This document shows, piece after piece, positions 1 through 13,500 of a DNA stretch of 64,000 nucleotides (position 1 is its first letter; each line of letters starts with the position of its first letter). The stretch is from Chromobotia macracanthus. Lineage: Eukaryota; Chordata; Actinopteri; Cypriniformes; Botiidae. The stretch spans positions 310,001 to 374,000 of the forward strand of contig JAZGTH010000048.1 of NCBI GenBank assembly GCA_036877525.1. The letters are read 5' to 3'. The notes beneath the pieces are model-generated. The model was not told the DNA's origin. It searched no databases and was given only the letters and a program-made list of their open reading frames with translations. The position numbers and the translations under genes were made by a program.

Positions 1-3000
1 TTGTAACTAAGCATTACGAGAGAGCTGAAACAGTTCCAGATAGCTCTTTTATTCGCAACTCAGCAAGGAAACGTCTTTCTAAAAGTATTGATGAAATTGA
101 ATATGCAATACACTTTTGATACTCCTACATTATTTCATTACCTTTATATATTGCGCAACTAATTGCATATGCAAACACTTTATTGTACAAAAAGAGGTTC
201 AGTTCTGGTGATGCACTTTACAAGCTCAACCAAAGACAACTCATGTGCGTGTATGCCGAACAGTAACTAAGCATTTGCGTTTAAAGTTGCATTTGCGTTA
301 AGCTCTTGTAACTAAGCATTACGAGAGAGCTGAAACAGTTCCAGATAGCTCTTTTAATCGCAACTCAGCAAGGAAACGTCTTTCTAAAAGTATTGATGAA
401 ATTGAATATGCAATACACTTTTGATACTCCTACATTATTTCATTACCTTTATACATTGCGCAACTAATTGCATATGCAAACACTTTATTGTACAAAAAGA
501 GGTTCAGTTCTGGTGATGCACTTTACAAGCTCAACCAAAGACAACTCATGTGCGTGTATGTCGAACAGTAACTAAGCATTTGCGTTTAAAGTTGCATTTG
601 CGTTAAGCTCTTGTAACTAAGCATTTCGAGAGAGCTGAAACAGTTCCAGATAGCTCTTTTACGCCCCAAGTTTTTGTTTTCACAGCCAAAGAAGCCAAGT
701 TTTTGTTTTCACAAACAAAGAAAACTCGTGGGCATGTATGTCGAAAACTAAAAAATAAGCATTACGAGAGAGCTGAAACAGTTCCAAATATCGCTTATAC
801 GCGCTATGATTTGGCTTTCACAGCTCACCAAGAAAACCCATTTCTTAACAATAAGTGTAATTTATCACGTTGATAATCTAAATACAACAATGAAATAGTT
901 TGAAACGCTGGCTACATTATTTCTTTTCTTTCAGCACTTTGTACATGCACAACAAATTGCACAGGCAAACACTTTATTGTACAAAAACAGGTTCAGTTCT
1001 GGTGATGCACTTTCTGTAATTTACAAAGCACAACCAAAGACAACTCATGTGCATGTATGTCGAACAGAAACTAAGCATTTGCGTTTAAAGTTGCATTTGC
1101 GTTAAGCTCTTGTAACTAAGCATTACGAGAGAGCTGAAACAGTTCCAGATAGCTCTTTTAATCGCAACTCAGCAAGGAAACGTCTTTCTAAAAGTATTGA
1201 TGAAATTGAATATGCAATACACGTTTGATACTCCTACATTATTTCATTACCTTTATACATTGCGCAACTAATTGCATATGCAAACACTTTATTGTACAAA
1301 ACAGGTTCAGTTCTGGTGATGCACTTTACTGTAATTTACAAGCTCAACCAAAGACAACTCATGTGCGTGTATGTCGAACAGTAACTAAGCATTTGCGTTT
1401 AAAGTTGCATTTGCGTTAAGCTCTTGTAACTAAGCATTTCGAGAGAGCTGAAACAGTTCCAGATAGCTCTTTTACGCCCCAAGTTTTTGTTTTCACAGCC
1501 AAAGAAGCCAAGTTTTTGTTTTCACAAACAAAGAAAACTCGTGGGCATGTATGTCGAAAACTAAAAAAAAAGCATTACGAGAGAGCTGAAACAGTTCCAA
1601 ATATCGCTTATAGCGCTATGATTTGGCTTTCACAGCTCACCAAGAAAACCCATTTCTTAACAATAAGTGTAATTTATCACGTTGATAATCTAAATACAAC
1701 AATGAAATAGTTTGAAACGCTGGCTACATTATTTCTTTTCTTTCAGCACTTTGTACATGCACAACAAATTGCACAGGCAAACACTTTATTGTACAAAAAC
1801 AGGTTCAGTTCTGGTGATGCACTTTCTGTAATTTACAAAGCACAACCAAAGACAACTCATGTGCATGTATGTCGAACAGAAACTAAGCATTTGCGTTTAA
1901 AGTTGCATTTGCGTTAAGCTCTTGTAACTAAGCATTACGAGAGAGCTGAAACAGTTCCAGATAGCTCTTTTAATCGCAACTCAGCAAGGAAACGTCTTTC
2001 TAAAAGTATTGATGAAATTGAATATGCAATACACTTTTGATACTCCTACATTATTTCATTACCTTTATACATTGCGCAACTAATTGCATATGCAAACACT
2101 TTATTGTACAAAAAGAGGTTCAGTTCTGGTGATGCACTTTACAAGCTCAACCAAAGACAACTCATGTGCGTGTATGTCGAACAGTAACTAAGCATTTGCG
2201 TTTAAAGTTGCATTTGCGTTAAGCTCTTGTAACTAAGCATTACGAGAGAGCTGAAACAGTTCCAGATAGCTCTTTTAATCGCAACTCAGCAAGGAAACGT
2301 CTTTCTAAAAGTATTGATGAAATTGAATATGCAATACACTTTTGATACTCCTACATTATTTCATTACCTTTATACATTGCGCAACTAATTGCATATGCAA
2401 ACACTTTATTGTACAAAAAGAGGTTCAGTTCTGGTGATGCACTTTACAAGCTCAACCAAAGACAACTCAGTCGTGTATGTCGAACAGTACTAGCATTTGC
2501 GTTTAAAGTGCATTTGCGTTAAGCTCTTGTAACTAAGCATTTCGAGAGAGCTGAAACAGTTCCAGATAGCTCTTTTACGCCCCAAGTTTTTGTTTTCACA
2601 GCCAAAGAAGCCAAGTTTTTGTTTTCACAAACAAAGAAAACTCGTGGGCATGTATGTCGAAAACTAAAAAATAAGCATTACGAGAGAGCTGAAACAATTC
2701 CAAATATCGCTTATACGCGCTATGATTTGGTTTTCACAGCTCACCAAGAAAACCAATTTCTTAGCAATAAGTGTAATTTATCACGTTGATAATCTAAATA
2801 CAACAATGAAATAGTTTGAAACGCTGGCTATATTATTTCTTTTCTTTCAGCACTTTATACATACACAACAAATTGCACAGGCAAACACTTTATTGTACAA
2901 AAACAGGTTCAGTTCAGGTGATGCACTTTTCTGTAAATTTCTAAGCACAACCAAAGTAACTCGAGCCCAAGTTTGTCGATAAGTCACAAATTGTAATTGC
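1..3000 (+). repeat. Satellite sub-block of ~305-bp and ~500-bp units
   Basis: Unit starts marked by 'ttgtaactaagcatt' fall near 1, 306, 611, 1110, 1424, 1923, 2227 and 2527. This gives spacings of about 305, 305, 499, 314, 499, 304 and 300 bp. The long type contains two copies of a 'ttttgttttcacaaacaaag'-like segment. The short type carries 'ttgcgtttaaagttgcattt' followed by a repeated 'aactaagcatt'. The unit near 2,468-2,510 has several small deletions that its neighbours lack. Confidence 0.85.
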
Positions 3001-5527
3001 GATCATAACGAGAGAGCTTGCTTCAACAGTTCCTGAAGTCGCTCATACCAACTAGGTTTAGTTAATCGCAACTCAGCAAGGAAACGTCTTTCTAAACAGT
3101 ATTGATGAAATGGAATATGTAATACACTTTTGATACTCCTACATTATTTCTTTTCCTTTCTGCACTTTATACATGCACAAGTTAACGCATCTAATTGCAC
3201 ATGCAACCGCTTAATTGTAATGGAAAGGTTCAGTTCTGGTGATGCACTTTTCTGTAATTTACAAAGCACAACTCGTGTGCATGTCGAAACCTAACAAATA
3301 AGCATTACGAGAGAGCTGAAACAATTCCAAATATCGCTTATACGCGCTATGATTTGGTTTTTCACAGCTCACCAAGAAAACCAATTTCTTAGCAATGAGG
3401 GTAATTTATCACATTGATAATCTAATACAACAATAAAATGTTTTGAAACGCTGAGTACATCACTTCTTTCAGCACTTTGTACATTCACAACAAATTGCAC
3501 AGGCAAACAGTTTATTGTACAAAAACAGGTTCAGTTCAGGTGATGCACTTTTCTGTAAATTATAAAGCACAACCAAAGTAACTCGAGCCCAAGTTTGTCG
3601 ATAAGTCACAAATTGGAATTGCGATCGTAACGAGAGAGCTTGCTTCAACAGTTCCTGAAGTCGCTCATACCAACTAGGTTTAGTTAATCGCAACTCAGCA
3701 AGGAAACGTCTTTCTAAAAGTATTGATGAAATTGAATATGCAATACACTTTTGATACTCCTACATTATTTCATTACCTTTATACATTGCGCAACTAATTG
3801 CATATGCAAACACTTTATTGTACAAAAAGAGGTTCAGTTCTGGTGATGCACTTTACTGTAATTTACAAGCTCAACCAATGACAACTCATGTGCGTGTATG
3901 TCGAACAGTAACTAAGCATTTGCGTTTAAAGTTGCATTTGCGTTAAGCTCTTGTAACTAAGCATTTCGAGAGAGCTGAAACAGTTCCAGATAGCTCTTTT
4001 ACGCCCCAAGTTTTTGTTTTCACAGCCAAAGAAGCCAAGTTTTTGTTTTCACAAACAAAGAAAACTCGTGGGCATGTATGTCGAAAACTAAAAAATAAGC
4101 ATTACGAGAGAGCTGAAACAGTTCCAAATATCGCTTATACGCGCTATGATTTGGCTTTCACAGCTCACCAAGAAAACCCATTTCTTAACAATAAGTGTAA
4201 TTTATCACGTTGATAATCTAAATACAACAATGTTGTATTTAGTTTGAAACGCTGGCTACATTATTTCTTTTCTTTCAGCACTTTGTACATGCACAACAAA
4301 TTGCACAGGCAAACAGTTTATTGTACAAAAACAGGTTCAGTTCTATTGATGCACTTTACTGTAATTTACAAGCTCAACCAAAGACAACTCATGTGCGTGT
4401 ATGTCGAACAGTAACTAAGCATTTGCGTTTAAAGTTGCATTTGCGTTAAGCTCTTGTAACTAAGCATTTCGAGAGAGCTGAAACAGTTCCAGATAGCTCT
4501 TTTACGCCCCAATTTTTTTGTTTTCACAAACAAAGAAAACTCATGTGCATGTATGTCGAAATCAAACAAATGAGCTGAAACGGTTCCAAATTTCGCTTAT
4601 ACGCGCTATGATTTGGTTTTCACAGCTCACCAAGAAAACCCATTTCTTAACAATAAGTGTAATTTATCACGTTGATTATCTAAATACAACAATGAAATAG
4701 TTTGAAACGCTGTCTACATTATTTCTTTCCTTTCTGCACTTTATATATGCACAAGTTAACGCATCTAATTGCACATGCAACCGCTTAATTGTAATGGAAA
4801 GGGTCAGTTCTGGTGATGCACTTTTCTGTAATTTACAAAGCACAACCAAACCATGTATGTCGAAACGTAACTAAGCATTATGAGAGAGCTGAACAGTTCC
4901 AAATATCTCTTATACGCGCTAAGATTTGGTTTTCACAGCTCACCAAGAAACCCATTTCTTACCAATGAGTGTACTTTATTACACTGATGATCTAATACAA
5001 CAATGAAATGTTTTGAAACGCTGGCTACATTATTTCTTTTCCTTTCTGAACTTTATACATGCACAAGTTAACGCATCTAATTGCACATGCAAACGCTTTA
5101 TTGTAAAAGAAAGGTTCAGTTCAAGTGTTGCACTTATCTGTAAATTACAAAGCACAACCAAAGAAAACTCGTGGGCATTTATATCGAAAACTAAAACATA
5201 AGCATTACGAGAGAGCTGAAACAATTCCAAATATCGCTTATACGCGCTATGATTTGGTTTTCACAGCTCACCAAGAAAACCAATTTCTTAGCAATAAGTG
5301 TAATTTATCACGTTGATAATCTAAATACAACAATGAAATAGTTTGAAACGCTGGCTATATTATTTCTTTTCTTTCAGCACTTTATACATACACAACAAAT
5401 TGCACAGGCAAACACTTTATTGTACAAAAACAGGTTCAGTTCAGGTGATGCACTTTTCTGTAAATTTCTAAGCACAACCAAAGTAACTCGAGCCCAAGTT
5501 TGTCGATAAGTCACAAATTGGAATTGC
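3001..5527 (+). repeat. Higher-order repeat copy 1 (~2,527 bp)
   Basis: Copy boundaries are set at the recurring 'gatcataacgagagagc' landmark, found at 3001 and 5528. The copy contains an ordered set of about eight monomers of different subtypes, and the same order returns in the next two copies. A local variant at 4221-4239 creates a short palindrome that copies 2 and 3 do not have. Confidence 0.85.
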
Positions 5528-8051
5528 GATCATAACGAGAGAGCTTGCTTCAACAGTTCCTGAAGTCGCTCATACCAACTAGGTTTAGTTAATCGCAACT
5601 CAGCAAGGAAACGTCTTTCTAAACAGTATTGATGAAATTGAATATGTAATACACTTTTGATACTCCTACATTATTTCTTTTCCTTTCTGCACTTTATACA
5701 TGCACAAGTTAACGCATCTAATTGCACATGCAACCGCTTAATTGTAATGGAAAGGTTCAGTTCTGGTGATGCACTTTTCTGTAATTTACAAAGCACAACT
5801 CGTGTGCATGTCGAAACCTAACAAATAAGCATTACGAGAGAGCTGAAACAGTTCCAAATATCGCTTATACGCGCTATGATTTGGTTTTTCACAGCTCACC
5901 AAGAAAACCAATTTCTTAGCAATGAGGGTAATTTATCACATTGATAATCTAATACAACAATAAAATGTTTTGAAACGCTGAGTACATCATTTCTTTCAGC
6001 ACTTTGTACATTCACAACAAATTGCACAGGCAAACAGTTTATTGTACAAAAACAGGTTCAGTTCTGGTGATGCACTTTTCTGTAAATTATAAAGCACAAC
6101 CAAAGTAACTCGAGCCCAAGTTTGTCGATAAGTCACAAATTGGAATTGCGATCGTAACGAGAGAGCTTGCTTCAACAGTTCCTGAAGTCGCTCATACCAA
6201 CTAGGTTTAGTTAATCGCAACTCAGCAAGGAAACGTCTTTCTAAAAGTATTGATGAAATTGAATATGCAATACACTTTTGATACTCCTACATTATTTCAT
6301 TACCTTTATACATTGCGCAACTAATTGCATATGCAAACACTTTATTGTACAAAAAGAGGTTCAGTTCTGGTGATGCACTTTACTGTAATTTACAAGCTCA
6401 ACCAATGACAACTCATGTGCGTGTATGTCGAACAGTAACTAAGCATTTGCGTTTAAAGTTGCATTTGCGTTAAGCTCTTGTAACTAAGCATTTCGAGAGA
6501 GCTGAAACAGTTCCAGATAGCTCTTTTACGCCCCAAGTTTTTGTTTTCACAGCCAAAGAAGCCAAGTTTTTGTTTTCACAAACAAAGAAAACTCGTGGGC
6601 ATGTATGTCGAAAACTAAAAAATAAGCATTACGAGAGAGCTGAAACAGTTCCAAATATCGCTTATACGCGCTATGATTTGGCTTTCACAGCTCACCAAGA
6701 AAACCCATTTCTTAACAATAAGTGTAATTTATCACGTTGATAATCTAAATACAACAATGTAAATAGTTTGAAACGCTGGCTACATTATTTCTTTTCTTTC
6801 AGCACTTTGTACATGCACAACAAATTGCACAGGCAAACAGTTTATTGTACAAAAACAGGTTCAGTTCTATTGATGCACTTTACTGTAATTTACAAGCTCA
6901 ACCAAAGACAACTCATGTGCGTGTATGTCGAACAGTAACTAAGCATTTGCGTTTAAAGTTGCATTTGCGTTAAGCTCTTGTAACTAAGCATTTCGAGAGA
7001 GCTGAAACAGTTCCAGATAGCTCTTTTACGCCCCAATTTTTTTGTTTTCACAAACAAAGAAAACTCATGTGCATGTATGTCGAAATCAAACAAATGAGCT
7101 GAAACGGTTCCAAATTTCGCTTATACGCCTATGATTTGGTTTTCACAGCTCACCAAGAAAACCCATTTCTTAACAATAAGTGTAATTTATCACGTTGATT
7201 ATCTAAATACAACAATGAAATAGTTTGAAACGCTGTCTACATTATTTCTTTCCTTTCTGCACTTTATATATGCACAAGTTAACGCATCTAATTGCACATG
7301 CAACCGCTTAATTGTAATGGAAAGGGTCAGTTCTGGTGATGCACTTTTCTGTAATTTACAAAGCACAACCAAACCATGTATGTCGAAACGTAACTAAGCA
7401 TTATGAGAGAGCTGAACAGTTCCAAATATCTCTTATACGCGCTAAGATTTGGTTTTCACAGCTCACCAAGAAACCCATTTCTTACCAATAAGTGTACTTT
7501 ATTACACTGATGATCTAATACAACAATGAAATGTTTTGGAAACGCTGGCTACATTATTTCTTTTCCTTTCTGAACTTTATACATGCACAAGTTAACGCAT
7601 CTAATTGCACATGCAAACGCTTTATTGTAAAAGAAAGGTTCAGTTCAAGTGTTGCACTTATCTGTAAATTACAAAGCACAACCAAAGAAAACTCGTGGGC
7701 ATTTATGTCGAAAACTAAAAAATAAGCATTACGAGAGAGCTGAAACAATTCCAAATATCGCTTATACGCGCTATGATTTGGTTTTCACAGCTCACCAAGA
7801 AAACCAATTTCTTAGCAATAAGTGTAATTTATCACGTTGATAATCTAAATACAACAATGAAATAGTTTGAAACGCTGGCTACATTATTTCTTTTCTTTCA
7901 GCACTTTATACATACACAACAAATTGCACAGGCAAACACTTTATTGTACAAAAACAGGTTCAGTTCAGGTGATGCACTTTTCTGTAAATTTCTAAGCACA
8001 ACCAAAGTAACTCGAGCCCAAGTTTGTCGATAAGTCACAAATTGGAATTGC
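5528..8051 (+). repeat. Higher-order repeat copy 2 (~2,524 bp)
   Basis: This copy has the same monomer order as copy 1 and is almost identical base for base, with scattered single-base and small indel differences (for example around 6,760 and 7,125). Boundaries use the same landmark, at 5528 and 8052. Confidence 0.85.
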
Positions 8052-10572
8052 GATCATAACGAGAGAGCTTGCTTCAACAGTTCCTGAAGTCGCTCATACC
8101 AACTAGGTTTAGTTAATCGCAACTCAGCAAGGAAACGTCTTTCTAAACAGTATTGATGAAATTGAATATGTAATACACTTTTGATACTCCTACATTATTT
8201 CTTTTCCTTTCTGCACTTTATACATGCACAAGTTAACGCATCTAATTGCACATGCAACCGCTTAATTGTAATGGAAAGGTTCAGTTCTGGTGATGCACTT
8301 TTCTGTAATTTACAAAGCACAACTCGTGTGCATGTCGAAACCTAACAAATAAGCATTACGAGAGAGCTGAAACAGTTCCAAATATCGCTTATACGCGCTA
8401 TGATTTGGTTTTTCACAGCTCACCAAGAAAACCAATTTCTTAGCAATGAGGGTAATTTATCACATTGATAATCTAATACAACAATAAAATGTTTTGAAAC
8501 GCTGAGTACATCATTTGTTTCAGCACTTTGTACATTCACAACAAATTGCACAGGCAAACAGTTTATTGTACAAAAACACGTTCAGTTCTGGTGATGCACT
8601 TTTCTGTAAATTACAAAGCACAACCAAAGTAACTCGAGCCCAAGTTTGTCGATAAGTCACAAATTGGAATTGCGATCGTAACGAGAGAGCTTGCTTCAAC
8701 AGTTCCTGAAGTCGCTCATGCCAACTAGGTTTAGTTAATCGCAACTCAGCAAGGAAACGTCTTTCTAAAAGTATTGATGAAATTGAATATGCAATACACT
8801 TTTGATACTCCTACATTATTTCATTACCTTTATACATTGCGCAACTAATTGCATATGCAAACACTTTATTGTACAAAAAGAGGTTCAGTTCTGGTGATGC
8901 ACTTTACTGTAATTTACAAGCTCAACCAATGACAACTCATGTGCGTGTATGTCGAACAGTAACTAAGCATTTGCGTTTAAAGTTGCATTTGCGTTAAGCT
9001 CTTGTAACTAAGCATTTCGAGAGAGCTGAAACAGTTCCAGATAGCTCTTTTACGCCCCAAGTTTTTGTTTTCACAGCCAAAGAAGCCAAGTTTTTGTTTT
9101 CACAAACAAAGAAAACTCGTGGGCATGTATGTCGAAAACTAAAAAATAAGCATTACGAGAGAGCTGAAACAGTTCCAAATATCGCTTATACGCGCTATGA
9201 TTTGGCTTTCACAGCTCCCCAAGAAAACCCATTTCTTAACAATAAGTGTAATTTATCACGTTGATAATCTAAATACAACAATGAAATAGTTTGAAACGCT
9301 GGCTACATTATTTCTTTTCTTTCAGCACTTTGTACATGCACAACAAATTGCACAGGCAAACAGTTTATTGTACAAAAACAGGTTCAGTTCTATTGATGCA
9401 CTTTACTGTAATTTACAAGCTCAACCAAAGACAACTCATGTGCGTGTATGTCGAACAGTAACTAAGCATTTGCGTTTAAAGTTGCATTTGCGTTAAGCTC
9501 TTGTAACTAAGCATTTCGAGAGAGCTGAAACAGTTCCAGATAGCTCTTTTTACGCCCCAATTTTTTTGTTTTCACAAACAAAGAAAACTCATGTGCATGT
9601 ATGTCGAAATCAAACAAATGAGCTGAAACGGTTCCAAATTTCGCTTATACGCGCTTATGATTTGGTTTTCACAGCTCACCAAGAAAACCCATTTCTTAAC
9701 AATAAGTGTAATTTATCACGTTGATTATCTAAATACAACAATGAAATAGTTTGAAACCTTCTACATTATTTCTTTCCTTTCTGCACTTTATATATGCACA
9801 AGTTAACGCATCTAATTGCACATGCAACCGCTTAATTGTAATGGAAAGGGTCGTTCTGGTGATGCACTTTTCTGTAATTTACAAAGCACAACCAAACCAT
9901 GTATGTCGAAACGTAACTAAGCATTATGAGAGAGCTGAACAGTTCCAAATATCTCTTATACGCGCTAAGATTTGGTTTTCACAGCTCACCAAGAAACCCA
10001 TTTCTTACCAATAAGTGTACTTTATTACACTGATGATCTAATACAACAATGAAATGTTTTGAAACGCTGGCTACATTATTTCTTTTCCTTTCTGAACTTT
10101 ATACATGCACAAGTTAACGCATCTAATTGCACATGCAAACGCTTTATTGTAAAAGAAAGGTTCAGTTCAAGTGTTGCACTTATCTGTAAATTACAAAGCA
10201 CAACCAAAGAAAACTCGTGGGCATTTATGTCGAAAACTAAAAAATAAGCATTACGAGAGAGCTGAAACAGTTCCAAATATCGCTTATAGCGCTATGATTT
10301 GGTTTTCACAGCTCACCAAGAAAACCAATTTCTTAGCAATAAGTGTAATTTATCACGTTGATAATCTAAATACAACAATGAAATAGTTTGAATCGCTGGC
10401 TACATTATTTCTTTTCTTTCAGCACTTTATACATACACAACAAATTGCACAGGCAAACACTTTATTGTACAAAAACAGGTTCAGTTCAGGTGATGCACTT
10501 TTCTGTAAATTTCTAAGCACAACCAAAGTAACTCGAGCCCAAGTTTGTCGATAAGTCACAAATTGGAATTGC
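8052..10572 (+). repeat. Higher-order repeat copy 3 (~2,521 bp)
   Basis: This is a third consecutive copy with the same monomer order, bounded by the landmark at 8052 and 10573. It differs by a few small deletions, such as a shortened 'gtttgaaaccttctacat' near 9,750. The high similarity of the three copies points to recent amplification by unequal exchange or gene conversion. Confidence 0.85.
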
Positions 10573-13500
10573 GATCATAACGAGAGAGCTTGCTTCAACA
10601 GTTCCTGAAGTCGCTCATACCAACTAGGTTTAGTTAATCGCAACTCAGCAAGGAAACGTCTTTCTAAACAGTATTGATGAAATTGAATATGTAATACACT
10701 TTTGATACTCCTACAATATTTCTTTTCCTTTCTGCACTTTATACATGCACAAGTTAACGCATCTAATTGCACATGCAACCGCTTAATTGTAATGGAAAGG
10801 TTCAGTTCTGGTGATGCACTTTTCTGTAATTTACAAAGCACAACTCGTGTGCATGTCGAAACCTAACAAATAAGCATTACGAGAGAGCTGAAACAGTTCC
10901 AAATATCGCTTATACGCGCTATGATTTGGTTTTCACAGCTCACCAAGAAAACCAATTTCTTACAATAAATGTAATTTATCACGTTGATAATCTAATACAA
11001 CAATAAAATGTTTTGAAACGCTGAGTACATCATTTCTTTCAGCATTTTGTACATTCACAACAAATTGCACAGGCAAACACTTTATTGTACAAAAACAGGT
11101 TCAGTTCTGGTGATGCACTTTTCTGTAAATTTCTAAGCACAACCAAAGTAAGTCGAGCCCAAGTTTGTCGATAAGTCACAAATTGTAATTGCGATCATAA
11201 CGAGAGAGCTTGCTTCAACAGTTCCTGAAGTCGCTCATACCAACTAGGTTTAGTTAATCGCAACTCAGCAAGGAAACGTCTTTCTAAACAGTATTGATGA
11301 AATTGAATATGTAATACACTTTTGATACTCCTACATTATTTCTTTTCCTTTCTGCACTTTATACATGCACAAGTTAACGCATCTAATTGCACATGCAACC
11401 GCTTAATTGTAATGGAAAGGTTCAGTTCTGGTGATGCACTTTTCTGTAATTTACAAAGCACAACTCGTGTGCATGTCGAAACCTAACAAATAAGCATTAC
11501 GAGAGAGCTGAAACAGTTCCAAATATCGCTTATACGCGCTATGATTTGGTTTTTCACAGCTCACCAAGAAAACCAATTTCTTAGCAATGAGGGTAATTTA
11601 TCACATTGATAATCTAATACAACAATAAAATGTTTTGAAACGCTGAGTACATCATTTGTTTCAGCACTTTGTACATTCACAACAAATTGCACAGGCAAAC
11701 AGTTTATTGTACAAAAACAGGTTCAGTTCTGGTGATGCACTTTTCTGTAAATTACAAAGCACAACCAAAGTAACTCGAGCCCAAGTTTGTCGATAAGTCA
11801 CAAATTGGAATTGCGATCGTAACGAGAGAGCTTGCTTCAACAGTTCCTGAAGTCGCTCATGCCAACTAGGTTTAGTTAATCGCAACTCAGCAAGGAAACG
11901 TCTTTCTAAAAGTATTGATGAAATTGAATATGCAATACACTTTTGATACTCCTACATTATTTCATTACCTTTATACATTGCGCAACTAATTGCATATGCA
12001 AACACTTTATTGTACAAAAACAGGTTCAGTTCTGGTGATGCACTTTACTGTAATTTACAAGCTCAACCAAAGACAACTCATGTGCGTGTATGTCGAACAG
12101 TAACTAAGCATTTGCGTTTAAAGTTGCATTTGCGTTAAGCTCTTGTAACTAAGCATTTCGAGAGAGCTGAAACAGTTCCAGATAGCTCTTTTACGCCCCA
12201 AGTTTTTGTTTTCACAGCCAAAGAAGCCAAGTTTTTGTTTTCACAAACAAAGAAAACTCGTGGGCATTTATGTCGAAAACTAAAAAATAAGCATTACGAG
12301 AGAGCTGAACAGTTCCAAATATCTCTTATACGCGCTAAGATTTGGTTTTCACAGCTCACCAAGAAACCCATTTCTTACCAATAAGTGTACTTTATTACAC
12401 TGATGATCTAATACAACAATGAAATGTTTTGAAACGCTGGCTACATTATTTCTTTTCCTTTCTGAACTTTATACATGCACAAGTTAACGCATCTAATTGC
12501 ACATGCAAACGCTTTATTGTAAAAGAAAGGTTCAGTTCAAGTGTTGCACTTATCTGTAAATTACAAAGCACAACCAAAGAAAACTCGTGGGCATTTATGT
12601 CGAAAACTAAAAAATAAGCATTACGAGAGAGCTGAAACAATTCCAAATATCGCTTATACGCGCTATGATTTGGTTTTCACAGCTCACCAAGAAAACCAAT
12701 TTCTTAGCAATAAGTGTAATTTATCACGTTGATAATCTAAATACAACAATGAAATAGTTTGAATCGCTGGCTACATTATTTCTTTTCTTTCAGCACTTTA
12801 TACATACACAACAAATTGCACAGGCAAACACTTTATTGTACAAAAACAGGTTCAGTTCAGGTGATGCACTTTTCTGTAAATTTCTAAGCACAACCAAAGT
12901 AACTCGAGCCCAAGTTTGTCGATAAGTCACAAATTGGAATTGCGATCATAACGAGAGAGCTTGCTTCAACAGTTCCTGAAGTCGCTCATACCAACTAGGT
13001 TTAGTTAATCGCAACTCAGCAAGGAAACGTCTTTCTAAACAGTATTGATGAAATTGAATATGTAATACACTTTTGATACTCCTACAATATTTCTTTTCCT
13101 TTCTGCACTTTATACATGCACAAGTTAACGCATCTAATTGCACATGCAACCGCTTAATTGTAATGGAAAGGTTCAGTTCTGGTGATGCACTTTTCTGTAA
13201 TTTACAAAGCACAACTCGTGTGCATGTCGAAACCTAACAAATAAGCATTACGAGAGAGCTGAAACAGTTCCAAATATCGCTTTATACGCCGCTTATGATT
13301 TGGTTTTCACAGCTCACCAAGAAAACCAATTTCTTACAATAAATGTAATTTATCACGTTGATAATCTAATACAACAATAAAATGTTTTGAAACGCTGAGT
13401 ACATCATTTCTTTCAGCATTTTGTACATTCACAACAAATTGCACAGGCAAACAGTTTATTGTACAAAAACAGGTTCAGTTCTGGTGATGCACTTTTCTGT

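Noticed and set aside
3226..3242. 'ggttcagttctgg' in each monomer as an RNA polymerase III B box (SINE origin)
   Set aside because: It differs from the B-box consensus at three positions, and no A box lies at the right distance upstream.
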